34,551 nucleotides of DNA, taken from contig CAKQMV010000017.1 of NCBI GenBank assembly GCA_934255135.1, positions 1-34,551 of the forward strand, written 5' to 3'. Both the position numbers and the translations under genes were made by a program. Below, piece by piece: positions 1 through 7,910 of the stretch (position 1 is the first letter of the stretch; each line of letters starts with the position of its first letter). This DNA is from an uncultured Clostridia bacterium. Lineage in GTDB: Bacteria; Bacillota; Clostridia; Peptostreptococcales; Anaerovoracaceae. A model generated the notes under the pieces. The model did no database searches. It was not told where the DNA came from and worked only from the letters and a program-made list of their open reading frames with translations.

Positions 1-153
1 TATATCCATATCATCAAGTTCAATCGTGACATTAATGTAATCATCCGGCTTTTGTTTCAGTTGGGACAAAAGAACAATCGTCTAAACATGGAAGGATAGC
101 TCCCTATAAATTTCAGACTTTTGCCTTAATATTTTAGGACATACCCACGAACC

Positions 154-184
154 TTTTAACGATAGGTCTGAGCTATCGTTAAAA
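154..184. repeat. Perfect 12-bp inverted repeat
   Basis: Arms 154-165 and 173-184 are exactly complementary around a 7-nt spacer. The arms are AT-rich and neither strand has the GC-rich stem followed by a T-run expected of an intrinsic terminator. It lies about 65 bp past the stop codon of the RhuM-family gene. It could be a weak transcript-end hairpin, a protein-binding site or a mobile-element remnant; the sequence does not decide. Confidence 0.6.
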
Positions 185-250
185 AGTGTAATGTCTTGCA
201 ACCGGAAGTTACTCATCCGAATCCATCCACATCATCACTGTTTTCACGCT

Positions 251-1285
251 CTATTTCTTCGCATTCTCTTCCAATTCAAGCATGTACTTATCAAAGTCAG
301 ACATGAACAATCTATCCTGGATGACACGGTATTTTTCAAATTCTGTCTCAGCATGAAGCTTTGCAATTTCCGCGGACACCTTGCCTGCATCCTGTAAAAT
401 GCCATAATCAAACATTTCGATGAAGCTGTTGAGTCTTTTCTCCCAATCCTGCATCGTAAGCGGAATATGCCGTAATGTCATGTTTTCAGCAAAATCCAGG
501 TATGCTGTAACCATACGATTCAGCTGCTTCATTTCATCCTGGCTTAGATAATTCTTAGCAACTGTAACATCGCTTTTCTTAATCTTTCCTTCTGGTGCAT
601 CTGCCCAGATGGTTAATCCCATATGCTCTTTTGTGTGATTAGCTCTTTCCACGATCAGCTCAGCTGCAGTATGCCCATGCACTGCGTAATGCATTTTATT
701 CTGAACGGTCGCATAAAATCTTCTCGTCGTTGCAGAATTTTTGTCATAGTCAATGGCTGTCGCATACAGGTCAGTGATCTTCTGATAGAACTTTCTTTCG
801 CTGGCACGAATCTCACGGATACGCTCTAACTGCTCGTCGAAATACTTCTCTGTCAGATACGCTCCGCGTTTCAGCCGTTCATCATCCATCACCCAGCCTT
901 TGATGGTGTAGTCCTTGGCGATCTGGTTTACCCATTTACGAAACTGTACAGCACGCTCGGAATTGACCTTGAAACCTACGGCAATGATCATCTCCAGGGA
1001 ATAGTGATTTGTATTGTAGCTTTTTCCATCAAGCGCAGTTATTCGAAATTTTCGAATAACTGAATCCTCCTGTAACTCACTGTCATCGAATATCTTTTTA
1101 ATATGATAATTGATTGTATTAATTCCTACATCATATAGTGTGGCCATCATCTTCTGTGTCAGCCATATATTCTCATCCTCATAGCGCATTTCTATGCTAT
1201 CCTGCTGGTCGCCAACAGAGGCAATGTAAGTCAGATATTCCGCTGCGCTAGAGCGGATAGTTATTTCATCTTTTTTCTTTTTCAA
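251..1285 (-). CDS. RhuM-family protein
   Basis: A 344-residue protein of the Virulence_RhuM family, named from a gene on a Salmonella pathogenicity island; its biochemical role is not established. The family pattern is clear: an N-terminal helix-turn-helix-like part containing ENIWLTQKMMATLY and INTINYHIKKIF, then HYSLEMIIAVGFKVNSERA and QFRKWVNQIAKDY, then MDDERLKRG. The C-terminal half is helical with no catalytic motif I recognise. The longest open frame starts at an ATG at 1327. The TTG at 1285-1283 is better: it has AAGGAGG at 1300-1294 with 8-nt spacing, and the protein then begins LKKKKDEITIRSS, the usual N-terminus of clostridial relatives. The gene lies just downstream of a decayed GIY-YIG gene on the same strand. 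No toxin, restriction or mobilisation partner is visible, so a role in defence or in genetic islands is only inferred from where such genes usually occur. Confidence 0.8.
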   Translation of the reverse strand: MKKKKDEITIRSSAAEYLTYIASVGDQQDSIEMRYEDENIWLTQKMMATLYDVGINTINYHIKKIFDDSELQEDSVIRKFRITALDGKSYNTNHYSLEMIIAVGFKVNSERAVQFRKWVNQIAKDYTIKGWVMDDERLKRGAYLTEKYFDEQLERIREIRASERKFYQKITDLYATAIDYDKNSATTRRFYATVQNKMHYAVHGHTAAELIVERANHTKEHMGLTIWADAPEGKIKKSDVTVAKNYLSQDEMKQLNRMVTAYLDFAENMTLRHIPLTMQDWEKRLNSFIEMFDYGILQDAGKVSAEIAKLHAETEFEKYRVIQDRLFMSDFDKYMLELEENAKK

Positions 1286-1324
1286 ATAGGATGCCTCCTT
1301 TATCAATTCCAAATCTTGTCTGCT

Positions 1325-1691
1325 CATCTAAAATCTCTTGCCCTGTTGGCTCAAGTCTTTTTAATCTATCTTTAGCTCCGCTGATTTAAGCAATGCAATC
1401 TAATATTGAATATGCTTCTTCCTGACTCATGGCAAAAAACTCCTTAGTTCTTTTCTTACCGTCGAAAGCTTTATAGTTCTAAGGATCCGGATTCAGTGAA
1501 TCAATTAGTTCATGAACCTTCTTATCTGTAAGTTCCTTATCAACTTCATATACTGCATATGCTCTGAAAGCATATGGAATAGTCTCAGCACGATTAAGAT
1601 GCTTTAATCTATGTTTGAGGTTAATAGCATGACCGATTTTTACATATTCTGGGAATTAAGGATTGGTAAGAATGTATATTACACCTTTCAT
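1325..1691 (-). pseudogene. GIY-YIG nuclease-family pseudogene
   Basis: Reading the minus strand from the ATG at 1691 gives MKGVIYILTNP, stop, then FPEYVKIGHAINLKHRLKHL, then ETIPYAFRAYAVYEV, ELTDKKVHELIDSLNPDP, stop, NYKAFDGKKRTKEFFAMS, EEAYSILDCIA, stop, ISGAKDRLKRLEPTGQE. This is the T5orf172-like branch of the GIY-YIG superfamily: YIL...YVKIG is the GIY-YIG core, followed by the conserved K-R-L, EFF and AYSIL blocks. Three in-frame nonsense codons (codon 12 TAA, codon 71 TAG, codon 102 TAA) break it, while the frame itself stays intact, so the damage is by point substitution. The homology-like sequence runs up to the RhuM gene. An intact copy would presumably have been a small nuclease-like protein co-transcribed with RhuM. 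A recoded functional gene is possible but unlikely. Confidence 0.75.
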
Positions 1692-2203
1692 CCTAAGCCC
1701 CCTACAAAAATTTATCTCTGAACTGCGCATCATTGACATTATATCATACTGAATATTTAACGTTACGCATCTATGCTCAAGAACGCTCCGGGACGATTTT
1801 CCATATTTCCTGAAATCTTCCCGAAATGCGGGAGGATCTGGTGATTCGCGGGATTTCTTCTCGGAGGAATTATGATTTTGCATGCAAAACAAGATGCTTT
1901 TGACCGAAATATGCCATTTCACAAGAGCATTATCAACTTATAACGAGTATTTCTCTACACAAGTATAAGTCAAGCTCATGTTATTATGCATGCGCATAAG
2001 CGACATTTATATGAAATCGATATATTTACGTTAGGCATAGAGAAGATGCCCGTTTTTAAGCTCCACTTTATGAAAATCTCCGGGAATATAATTTCTAAAT
2101 ACAGTATTCGTCCCGCCATCCGGGAAGAATCTGAGTTTTTCCAAGAATTGTATCGCTTCCTATATCGCTTCCTCCCCAAGAATTCCAGTCATCAACACCT
2201 TAT
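1692..2203. other. Intergenic stretch with no recognisable gene
   Basis: About 510 bp between the GIY-YIG remnant and the terminator of the rlmD operon. Short open frames exist on both strands (for example a 104-codon plus-strand frame from 1986) but none has a convincing ribosome site or recognisable motifs, and that one runs through the terminator into the end of rlmD. A 10-bp direct repeat TATCGCTTCC occurs twice, 12 bp apart, near 2152-2173. I see no tRNA-like or riboswitch-like element. Confidence 0.5.
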
Positions 2204-2250
2204 AAAAAATACTGGCTTTCATGAGATACTACACAATCTCATAAAAGCCC
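2204..2250 (-). terminator. Intrinsic terminator of the ruv-queA-tgt-rlmD operon
   Basis: A 14-bp stem (arms 2214-2227 and 2236-2249, one G-U pair) with an 8-nt loop. On the minus strand it is followed within a few bases by a run of six T (2209-2204). It lies 24 bp after the rlmD stop codon, as expected for the end of the minus-strand operon. Confidence 0.85.
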
Positions 2251-2273
2251 GTAATTACTTTACTTCTATCTAT

Positions 2274-3479
2274 TTATTCCTCTTCACTCTCCACCTTTGA
2301 CAGCAGACATATGCTCTCAACATGCTTTGTCATCGGGAAGTTATCATACGCCTTGATCACCACCGGCTCGTATCCGTGCAGGCGGAATCTCTCAAGGTTC
2401 ATGCTCATTGTCTTAGGATTGCATGAGATATATAGAATCTCAGGGATGCCGTAAGCTGAGAGCATATCAACAACCTTGTCATGCATACCGACTCTCGGAG
2501 GATCCACGACGATAACATCAGGCTTTTGGCCGAGCTCGGAAAGCTTCTCCTTAACGTCTCCGCAGAGGAATTCGCAGTTGTGAATTCCGTTAAGCTCCGT
2601 ATTCATCTTCGCAGCCTCGACCGCATCCTCAACGATCTCAACGCCATAAACCTTCGCAGCCTTCTTCGCCATCAGCTGTGTGATTGTGCCTGTGCCGCAG
2701 TACAGGTCGTAAACAGTCTTCGCATCTATGTCAGGAATGAGTTCAAGCGCGTGTGAGTAAAGTCTCTCGACAGCGTCGATGTTAGTCTGGAAGAATGCAA
2801 AAGTCTTAACCTTGAACTTCAGTCCGAGAATCTCTTCGTTATAGTAATCGCGTCCGTAGAGAACCTTAGTTCCCTCGTCGACTACCGCGTCAGCGAGTGC
2901 ATCGTTGAATGTACGAAGCACGCCGACTACAGTCTTGTCAAGCTCGAGTCCAAGAATCATATCCTTGAACGCATCCTCGTCGAATCCTTCCTCAGTTGTT
3001 GTAACGATGTCGACAAGAAGCTCTCCAGTTCTCACGCCGCATCTTACGATGAGGTTACGAAGAAGACCTTTGTGAGTCTTCTTGTGATATTTTGCGTATC
3101 CTCTCTCCTCGCAAAAAGCACGTGTTGCGCTGAGGATCTTATTGAAATCCTCCGGCACAAGCTGACACTCGTCTGTTGTGATGATTGACATGAAGCGTCC
3201 CTTCTTGTGCATTCCAACCTCAAGTCTTCCACCGATCTCGAGATCACCGAAGGTGTACTCCATCTTATTTCTGTATCTGTAAGGTGTGTATGCAGGTGTC
3301 ATGCCCTCGTAGACGTCGATGTCAACTCCGTGATTGATAAGAAGCTTTCTTACCTGTCTGTCCTTGGATGCAACCTGCTCCTCGTATGGGGTTCCCTGAT
3401 AAATGCAGCCGCCGCAATTCTCGTGCATCGGGCACAGGCCCTTGATGTCGCAATTCATGTTCGTATTAGTATTCTCCAT
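2274..3479 (-). CDS. rlmD: 23S rRNA (uracil-5-)-methyltransferase, RlmD/RlmCD type
   Basis: A 401-residue SAM-dependent RNA m5U methyltransferase of the TrmA/RumA family. In Gram-positives such enzymes (RlmCD) methylate U747 and U1939 of 23S rRNA; the exact target is inferred. Seen: a [4Fe-4S] cysteine set C16, C22, C25 (pattern CX5CX2C, ending CGGC) plus C105; the SAM loop YDLYCGTGTITQ; VVDPPRVGM; and the catalytic-cysteine segment LYISCNPKTM. The usual N-terminal TRAM domain is absent: the protein opens almost directly on the iron-sulfur motif. The longest frame would start at 3527, deep inside tgt. I chose the ATG at 3479, preceded by AAGGAG about 12 nt upstream and overlapping the tgt end by 14 bp, which suggests translational coupling. 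Last gene of the operon. Confidence 0.9.
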   Translation of the reverse strand: MENTNTNMNCDIKGLCPMHENCGGCIYQGTPYEEQVASKDRQVRKLLINHGVDIDVYEGMTPAYTPYRYRNKMEYTFGDLEIGGRLEVGMHKKGRFMSIITTDECQLVPEDFNKILSATRAFCEERGYAKYHKKTHKGLLRNLIVRCGVRTGELLVDIVTTTEEGFDEDAFKDMILGLELDKTVVGVLRTFNDALADAVVDEGTKVLYGRDYYNEEILGLKFKVKTFAFFQTNIDAVERLYSHALELIPDIDAKTVYDLYCGTGTITQLMAKKAAKVYGVEIVEDAVEAAKMNTELNGIHNCEFLCGDVKEKLSELGQKPDVIVVDPPRVGMHDKVVDMLSAYGIPEILYISCNPKTMSMNLERFRLHGYEPVVIKAYDNFPMTKHVESICLLSKVESEEE

Positions 3480-4587
3480 ATTTGTCGTAGAACTCCTTCT
3501 TGTATTCGAGAAATCTGTCTTCCTCAATCGCCTTTCTGATATTCTTCATCATGTTCACAAGGAAATGAGTGTTGTGCTCACTTAGAAGCATTGAGCTTAG
3601 AATCTCATCTGACTTGTACAGATGTCTCAGGTACGCCTTTGAATAATTTCTGCAGCAGTAGCAGTCACACTCAGGATCAAGCGGTTCAAAGGCTCTCTCC
3701 CACTGCTTGTTCTTGATATTAACCTTGCCGTGGCTTGTCATGGCCATTCCATGCCTTGCAAGTCTTGTAGGAAGCACGCAGTCGAACATGTCGATACCTC
3801 TCTCGACACCCTCGAACAGATAGTCAGGCGTTCCAACACCCATAACGTATCTAGGCTTCTCAAATGGCAGGTAATCTGCACACTCGTCTAGAACCTCGAG
3901 CATCTCCTCCTTAGGCTCGCCTACAGAAAGACCACCGATAGCGTATCCTGGAAGATCGAACTCGCGGATTTGCATCGCGCTTTCGTATCTTAAGTCCTTA
4001 TACATTCCTCCCTGCATAATGCCAAAAAGACTCTGATTCTCTGTGTTGTGATGTGCCTTGACGCATCGCTCGAGCCATCTTGTAGTTCTCTCAAGTGAAT
4101 CCTTGGTGTATCTTCTGTCAGCAGGATATGGGATGCATTCATCAAATGCCATCATGATATCTGAACCGAGTGCAGTCTGGATTGCAATTGAATCCTCCGG
4201 TCTCATCATATGACTTGAGCCGTCAAGATAAGACTTGAATCTTACACCCTCCTCTGTAATCTTTCTCATCGCTCCGAGTGAGAAAACCTGAAAGCCGCCG
4301 CTGTCCGTAAGAATAGACTTGTTCCAGTTCATGAACTTATGAAGTCCGCCGGCCTCCTGTACAATGTCCTCACCTGGTCTGAGATACAGGTGATATGTAT
4401 TTCCAAGGATAATCTCAGCACCAGTCTTCTCAACATCCTCAGGCTTCATCGCCTTAACAGTCGCCTGAGTTCCAACCGGCATAAATACCGGTGTCTCGAT
4501 AGTACCGTGCTTAGTTGTAATTCTTCCCCTTCTTGCTCTGGTATGCTCCTCTTTATGAAGGATCTCGAATTTAAGTGCTTTCTCCAC
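3466..4587 (-). CDS. tgt: tRNA-guanine transglycosylase
   Basis: Exchanges the wobble guanine of tRNA Asp, Asn, His and Tyr (GUN anticodons) for preQ1, the insertion step of queuosine synthesis. About 373 residues, normal length. Seen: the substrate-binding loop DSGGFQVFSLG with its catalytic Asp, GGLSVGEPKEEM, the nucleophile segment MFDCVLPTRLARHG, and the C-terminal zinc site CDCYCC followed by SEHN. Two starts compete. The ATG at 4593 lies only 2 nt after AGGAG (4600-4596), while the GTG at 4587 has 8-nt spacing and keeps the whole domain, so GTG is preferred. It follows queA, the next enzyme of the pathway, by about 15 bp and overlaps the rlmD start. Confidence 0.95.
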   Translation of the reverse strand: MEKALKFEILHKEEHTRARRGRITTKHGTIETPVFMPVGTQATVKAMKPEDVEKTGAEIILGNTYHLYLRPGEDIVQEAGGLHKFMNWNKSILTDSGGFQVFSLGAMRKITEEGVRFKSYLDGSSHMMRPEDSIAIQTALGSDIMMAFDECIPYPADRRYTKDSLERTTRWLERCVKAHHNTENQSLFGIMQGGMYKDLRYESAMQIREFDLPGYAIGGLSVGEPKEEMLEVLDECADYLPFEKPRYVMGVGTPDYLFEGVERGIDMFDCVLPTRLARHGMAMTSHGKVNIKNKQWERAFEPLDPECDCYCCRNYSKAYLRHLYKSDEILSSMLLSEHNTHFLVNMMKNIRKAIEEDRFLEYKKEFYDKYGEY

Positions 4588-4602
4588 TATCATTTCTCCT
4601 TT

Positions 4603-5652
4603 CTACTCAATCAGCATCGCATCGCCATAGCTGAAGAATCTGTATTTCTCCTTAACAGCCTCTTCATAAGCCTCTAGAATCTTCTCCCTGTCATATAGCG
4701 CTGAAATCAGCATAAGGAGAGTTGACTTAGGCAGGTGGAAATTTGTGATAAGAGCATCCACCAGCTTGAAGCTGTAACCGGGATAGATAAAGATTCCTGT
4801 GCTGTAATCTCCGGCCTTAAGCCTATATCCATTCTGAGTCTCCTCTGCAGCACTCTCAAGTGTTCTTGTTGAAGTAGTACCTACAGAAATTATTCTTCCG
4901 CCGGATTCTATCGTTTCGTTAACGATTCTTGCAGTCTCCTCGCTTACACTGCATTCCTCAAAATGCATCTTGTGTTCCTCGATAACATCAACCTTAACCG
5001 GTCTGAACGTACCGATTCCTACGTGAAGAGTAACGTAAGCGATCTTAACTCCCTTCTCCTCTACCTTCTTAAGAAGATCCTCAGTGAAGTGAAGTCCCGC
5101 AGTAGGAGCCGCAACAGAACCGTCGATCTTGCTGTACACAGTCTGATACATCTCCTTGTCCTCTTCCTCTGCAGCTCTCTCTATATATGGTGGAAGTGGC
5201 ATTGAGCCAACCTCCTCAAGTCTCTCCATAAAGATGCCATCGTACTCGAATTCGATAAGTCTTGTACCATTATCTTCATCGTATGTACCGAGAATATGCG
5301 CCTTGAAATTATGCCTCTCATCGAGGATTACTGTGTCCCCAGGACGAAGCCTTTTGCCCGGCTTAACAAGAGACTCCCACTTGTCGCCCTCGATTCTCTT
5401 AATGAGAAGAAGCTCGATGTGCGCACCGGTGCTCTCCTTGATTCCATACATTCTCGCAGGGATTACCCTCGAATCGTTAACAACAAGGCAGTCACCCTCG
5501 TTAAGATAATCGAGTATATCGTAGAAATGCTTATGCTCGATGCTCTGCTTCTCGCGATTTAGAACCATCAACCTGCATGAATCTCTCTGCTCCGCCGGTG
5601 TCTGCGCGATAAGCTCCGTTGGCAGATTATAATCAAATTCTTCTATTCTCAT
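4603..5652 (-). CDS. queA: tRNA preQ1(34) S-adenosylmethionine ribosyltransferase-isomerase
   Basis: Transfers and isomerises the ribosyl part of SAM onto preQ1 in tRNA to give epoxyqueuosine; it acts after Tgt and before QueG or QueH. At 349 residues it has family length. Seen: N-terminal FDYNLPTELIAQTPAEQRD, VVNDSRVIPAR, AAPTAGLHFTEDLL, YVTLHVGIGTFRPV, and the C-terminal NFHLPKSTLLMLISA. The start codon abuts the ruvB stop codon at 5653, so the two are surely co-transcribed. The matching epoxyqueuosine reductase, queH, is at 29642-30304 in this window. Confidence 0.96.
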   Translation of the reverse strand: MRIEEFDYNLPTELIAQTPAEQRDSCRLMVLNREKQSIEHKHFYDILDYLNEGDCLVVNDSRVIPARMYGIKESTGAHIELLLIKRIEGDKWESLVKPGKRLRPGDTVILDERHNFKAHILGTYDEDNGTRLIEFEYDGIFMERLEEVGSMPLPPYIERAAEEEDKEMYQTVYSKIDGSVAAPTAGLHFTEDLLKKVEEKGVKIAYVTLHVGIGTFRPVKVDVIEEHKMHFEECSVSEETARIVNETIESGGRIISVGTTSTRTLESAAEETQNGYRLKAGDYSTGIFIYPGYSFKLVDALITNFHLPKSTLLMLISALYDREKILEAYEEAVKEKYRFFSYGDAMLIE

Positions 5653-6672
5653 CTATTCCCCTTCCTTGTACAAATGCATGAGCCCGAGGTGCTCATACGC
5701 AGCCTTTGACGCAACACGTCCCTTCTGCGTTCTAAAAAGCAGCCCCGATTGAATGAGATATGGCTCATTCGCATCCTCAATGGTTACTCTCTCTTCTCCG
5801 ATCGCCGAAGCGATTGTCTCAATTCCAACCGGTCCGCCGGCAAAACCCTTTATGATTGTCTCAAGAATCTCCCGATCAAGCTTGTCGAGTCCAAGGTTGT
5901 CGACTCTAAGCGCATCGAGCGCCTTCCTTGTAATCTCAACATCAATCCTGCCATCGCCGATAACCTCACTGAAATCCCTTACACGCTTCAGCAGTCTGTT
6001 CGCAATTCTAGGCGTACCTCTTGATCTTCTTCCAAGCTCGTCAAGCGACTCCTCGTCGATCTCCGTATTAAGAACTCCTGCTGTTCTGTAAAGAATGCTC
6101 TTGATCTCATCTACTGTATAGAAGTCGAACTTACACACGATGCCAAAACGGTCCCTTAGTGGTGCCGAAAGGCTTCCGGCTCTCGTTGTCGCTCCTATAA
6201 GTGTGAACTTCGCGATATCTATTCTAAGTGATCTCGCCGATGGTCCCTTACCGATAACGATATCGATTGCATAGTCCTCCATCGCCGAATACAGAATCTC
6301 CTCAACCTGTCTGTTGAGTCTGTGAATCTCATCTATAAAAAGAACGTCTCCATCCTTAAGGTTGGTAAGTATCGCAGCAAGGTCTCCCGCTCTTCCTATC
6401 GCAGGTCCAGAAGTTATCTGGATATCTACACCAAGCTCGTTAGCGATAATTCCCGCAAGCGTAGTCTTACCAAGTCCCGGTGGTCCGTAGAAAAGCACGT
6501 GATCAAGCTGATCTCCTCTTCTCTTCGCCGCTTCTATATATATTGACAGGTTCTCCTTGCTCGCCGATTGTCCGCAGTACTCACTGAGATACTGAGGTCT
6601 CAAAGTAAGCTCTCCAGCAAGCTCACCCGGCGTTGCACTTGCCTGTACTATTCTATCTTCCATTTCTATCAC
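5653..6672 (-). CDS. ruvB: Holliday junction branch migration ATPase RuvB
   Basis: AAA+ motor that drives branch migration of Holliday junctions with RuvA. 339 residues. Seen: Walker A GPPGLGKTT (about residues 63-71), Walker B LFIDEIHR (about 111-118), sensor 1 GATTRAGSL and the arginine-finger segment PLRDRFG, then a winged-helix C-terminus ending in YLIQSGLLFRTQKGR. The start is ambiguous. GGAGG at 6680-6676 is 3 nt from a GTG at 6672 and 12 nt from the ATG at 6663, neither ideal; the N-terminus differs by three residues. It lies 16 bp downstream of ruvA and directly abuts queA. Confidence 0.97.
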   Translation of the reverse strand: MIEMEDRIVQASATPGELAGELTLRPQYLSEYCGQSASKENLSIYIEAAKRRGDQLDHVLFYGPPGLGKTTLAGIIANELGVDIQITSGPAIGRAGDLAAILTNLKDGDVLFIDEIHRLNRQVEEILYSAMEDYAIDIVIGKGPSARSLRIDIAKFTLIGATTRAGSLSAPLRDRFGIVCKFDFYTVDEIKSILYRTAGVLNTEIDEESLDELGRRSRGTPRIANRLLKRVRDFSEVIGDGRIDVEITRKALDALRVDNLGLDKLDREILETIIKGFAGGPVGIETIASAIGEERVTIEDANEPYLIQSGLLFRTQKGRVASKAAYEHLGLMHLYKEGE

Positions 6673-6688
6673 AATCCTCCATACTTAC

Positions 6689-7294
6689 TTACATAAGAAA
6701 TCTTAGCGCCTTCTTGATATACTCCTCAGCGCTGATTCCCTCGTCCGCTACCTGTCCGATTGCATCCTCCGCTTCCTTCTTAGTGTAGCCAAGCGCAGTT
6801 AGTGCCATAATAGCCTCAGTCCTCTCGCCTGTAACAGGACGAGCTACAACCTGCTCAGCATCACTTCCAGTCTCAGCTTCTATCTCAAAAGCACCGACCT
6901 TCTCAGAAAGCTCAAGTATTATTCTCTCCGCAGTCTTCTTGCCTACTCCCTGTGCTTTGGCAATTCCCGCAGCATCCCTCATGCCGATCAGCTTCTTAAC
7001 CTGCATAGTGGTTCCAAGAGACATGATCGCAAGGCCTGCCTTAGGTCCGACTCCGTTAACTGTAATAAGAAGCTCGTAAAGCTTCAGTCCCTCAAGGTCC
7101 GGGAAGCCATAAAGTCTCATCCCGTCCTCCTTGACCTGCATGTGAGTAAACACCTCCACAGTGTCTCCCTCACGCGCATTCAAAAGCGGCGAATATGTCG
7201 GTATATACACACGTAGCCCGATTCCGGACTCTGTCTGAATAACCAGTGCGCCGCTGTCATAGAAGATGTACTCTCCCTTTATATGTCTGATCAT
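6689..7294 (-). CDS. ruvA: Holliday junction branch migration protein RuvA
   Basis: DNA-junction-binding subunit that recruits RuvB. 201 residues, normal. Seen: the OB-fold N-terminus MIRHIKGEYIFYDSGALVIQ, two helix-hairpin-helix motifs (LITVNGVGPKAGLAIMS and AQGVGKKTAERIILEL), an acidic linker, and the RuvB-contacting domain III (ALTALGYTKKEAEDAIGQV). The start codon abuts the ruvC stop (7295), so the two are translationally coupled. Confidence 0.97.
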   Translation of the reverse strand: MIRHIKGEYIFYDSGALVIQTESGIGLRVYIPTYSPLLNAREGDTVEVFTHMQVKEDGMRLYGFPDLEGLKLYELLITVNGVGPKAGLAIMSLGTTMQVKKLIGMRDAAGIAKAQGVGKKTAERIILELSEKVGAFEIEAETGSDAEQVVARPVTGERTEAIMALTALGYTKKEAEDAIGQVADEGISAEEYIKKALRFLM

Positions 7295-7789
7295 TTATCT
7301 TCTCCCAATTCTCATTCTGCTTCCGCTCGAGTGCGCATGACAGATGCTCGCCGCAAGTGCATCCGCCGTATCATCCGGCTTAGGCACCTTCTCGAGATTC
7401 AGAATTGTCTTAACCATCTGCTGAACCTGCTTCTTGTCCGCACGTCCGTATCCTACAAGCGACTGCTTGATCTGAAGTGGAGTGTATTCCGAAATTGCAA
7501 GGTTGTTCTGTCTGCATGCGAGAAGCGCTATTCCTCTCGCCTCTCCTACAATAATTGCTGTCTTCGCATTGTTGTTGAAGAAAAGCTCCTCTATCGATGC
7601 TTCCTCAGGCTGGTACTTCTCGATTATCTCGATAAGCCCCTCGTACAATGCCAAAAGTCTATCTTCTGCCGGCGTGTGAGCTTCCGTCTCAAGCGAGCCG
7701 TATGCTACCGGAGTGAATCTGTTTCCTATATAATCTACAACTCCCCAGCCCATAATCGCATAGCCGGGATCTATTCCAAGTATCCTCAT
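7295..7789 (-). CDS. ruvC: Holliday junction resolvase RuvC
   Basis: RNase H-fold endonuclease that cleaves Holliday junctions as part of the RuvABC resolvasome. 164 residues. Catalytic acidic residues are visible in MRILGIDPG (Asp7), ASIEELFF (Glu), and the pair in PDDTADALAAS. The frame is open 11 codons further upstream, but the start is set at the ATG at 7789. It gives the canonical N-terminus, has AAGGAG about 11 nt upstream, and a good promoter (-10 at 7818-7813) would place the transcript start near 7806, downstream of the longer start. First gene of the ruvCAB-queA-tgt-rlmD operon. Confidence 0.96.
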   Translation of the reverse strand: MRILGIDPGYAIMGWGVVDYIGNRFTPVAYGSLETEAHTPAEDRLLALYEGLIEIIEKYQPEEASIEELFFNNNAKTAIIVGEARGIALLACRQNNLAISEYTPLQIKQSLVGYGRADKKQVQQMVKTILNLEKVPKPDDTADALAASICHAHSSGSRMRIGRR

Positions 7790-7812
7790 TTTTGCAAAAA
7801 CTCCTTCACGAT

Positions 7813-7841
7813 ATTTTATCAAAATTGTACTTCCATGTCCA
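7813..7841 (-). promoter_or_regulatory. Promoter of the ruvC operon
   Basis: On the minus strand: -35 TGGACA (7841-7836), 17-bp spacer, -10 TAAAAT (7818-7813) preceded by TGA, giving an extended -10. Each hexamer matches 5 of 6 consensus bases. The predicted start of transcription is about 7806, leaving a leader of about 17 nt before the ruvC ATG. Confidence 0.7.
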
Positions 7842-7910
7842 TTGTTACCGCCCTTCTACCGCATACCTGCAAGTGTTTTTCTTAATCGTGCATGATATTG
7901 CCAAAATAAT

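Noticed and set aside
1976..2300. Open frames of 67 codons (minus) and 104 codons (plus) before rlmD
   Set aside because: No ribosome sites or recognisable motifs; the plus-strand frame runs through the rlmD terminator into the rlmD coding end.
7283..7885. A 200-codon plus-strand open frame opposite ruvC
   Set aside because: It is antisense to conserved RuvC motifs and crosses the ruvC promoter; the composition is typical of a shadow frame.
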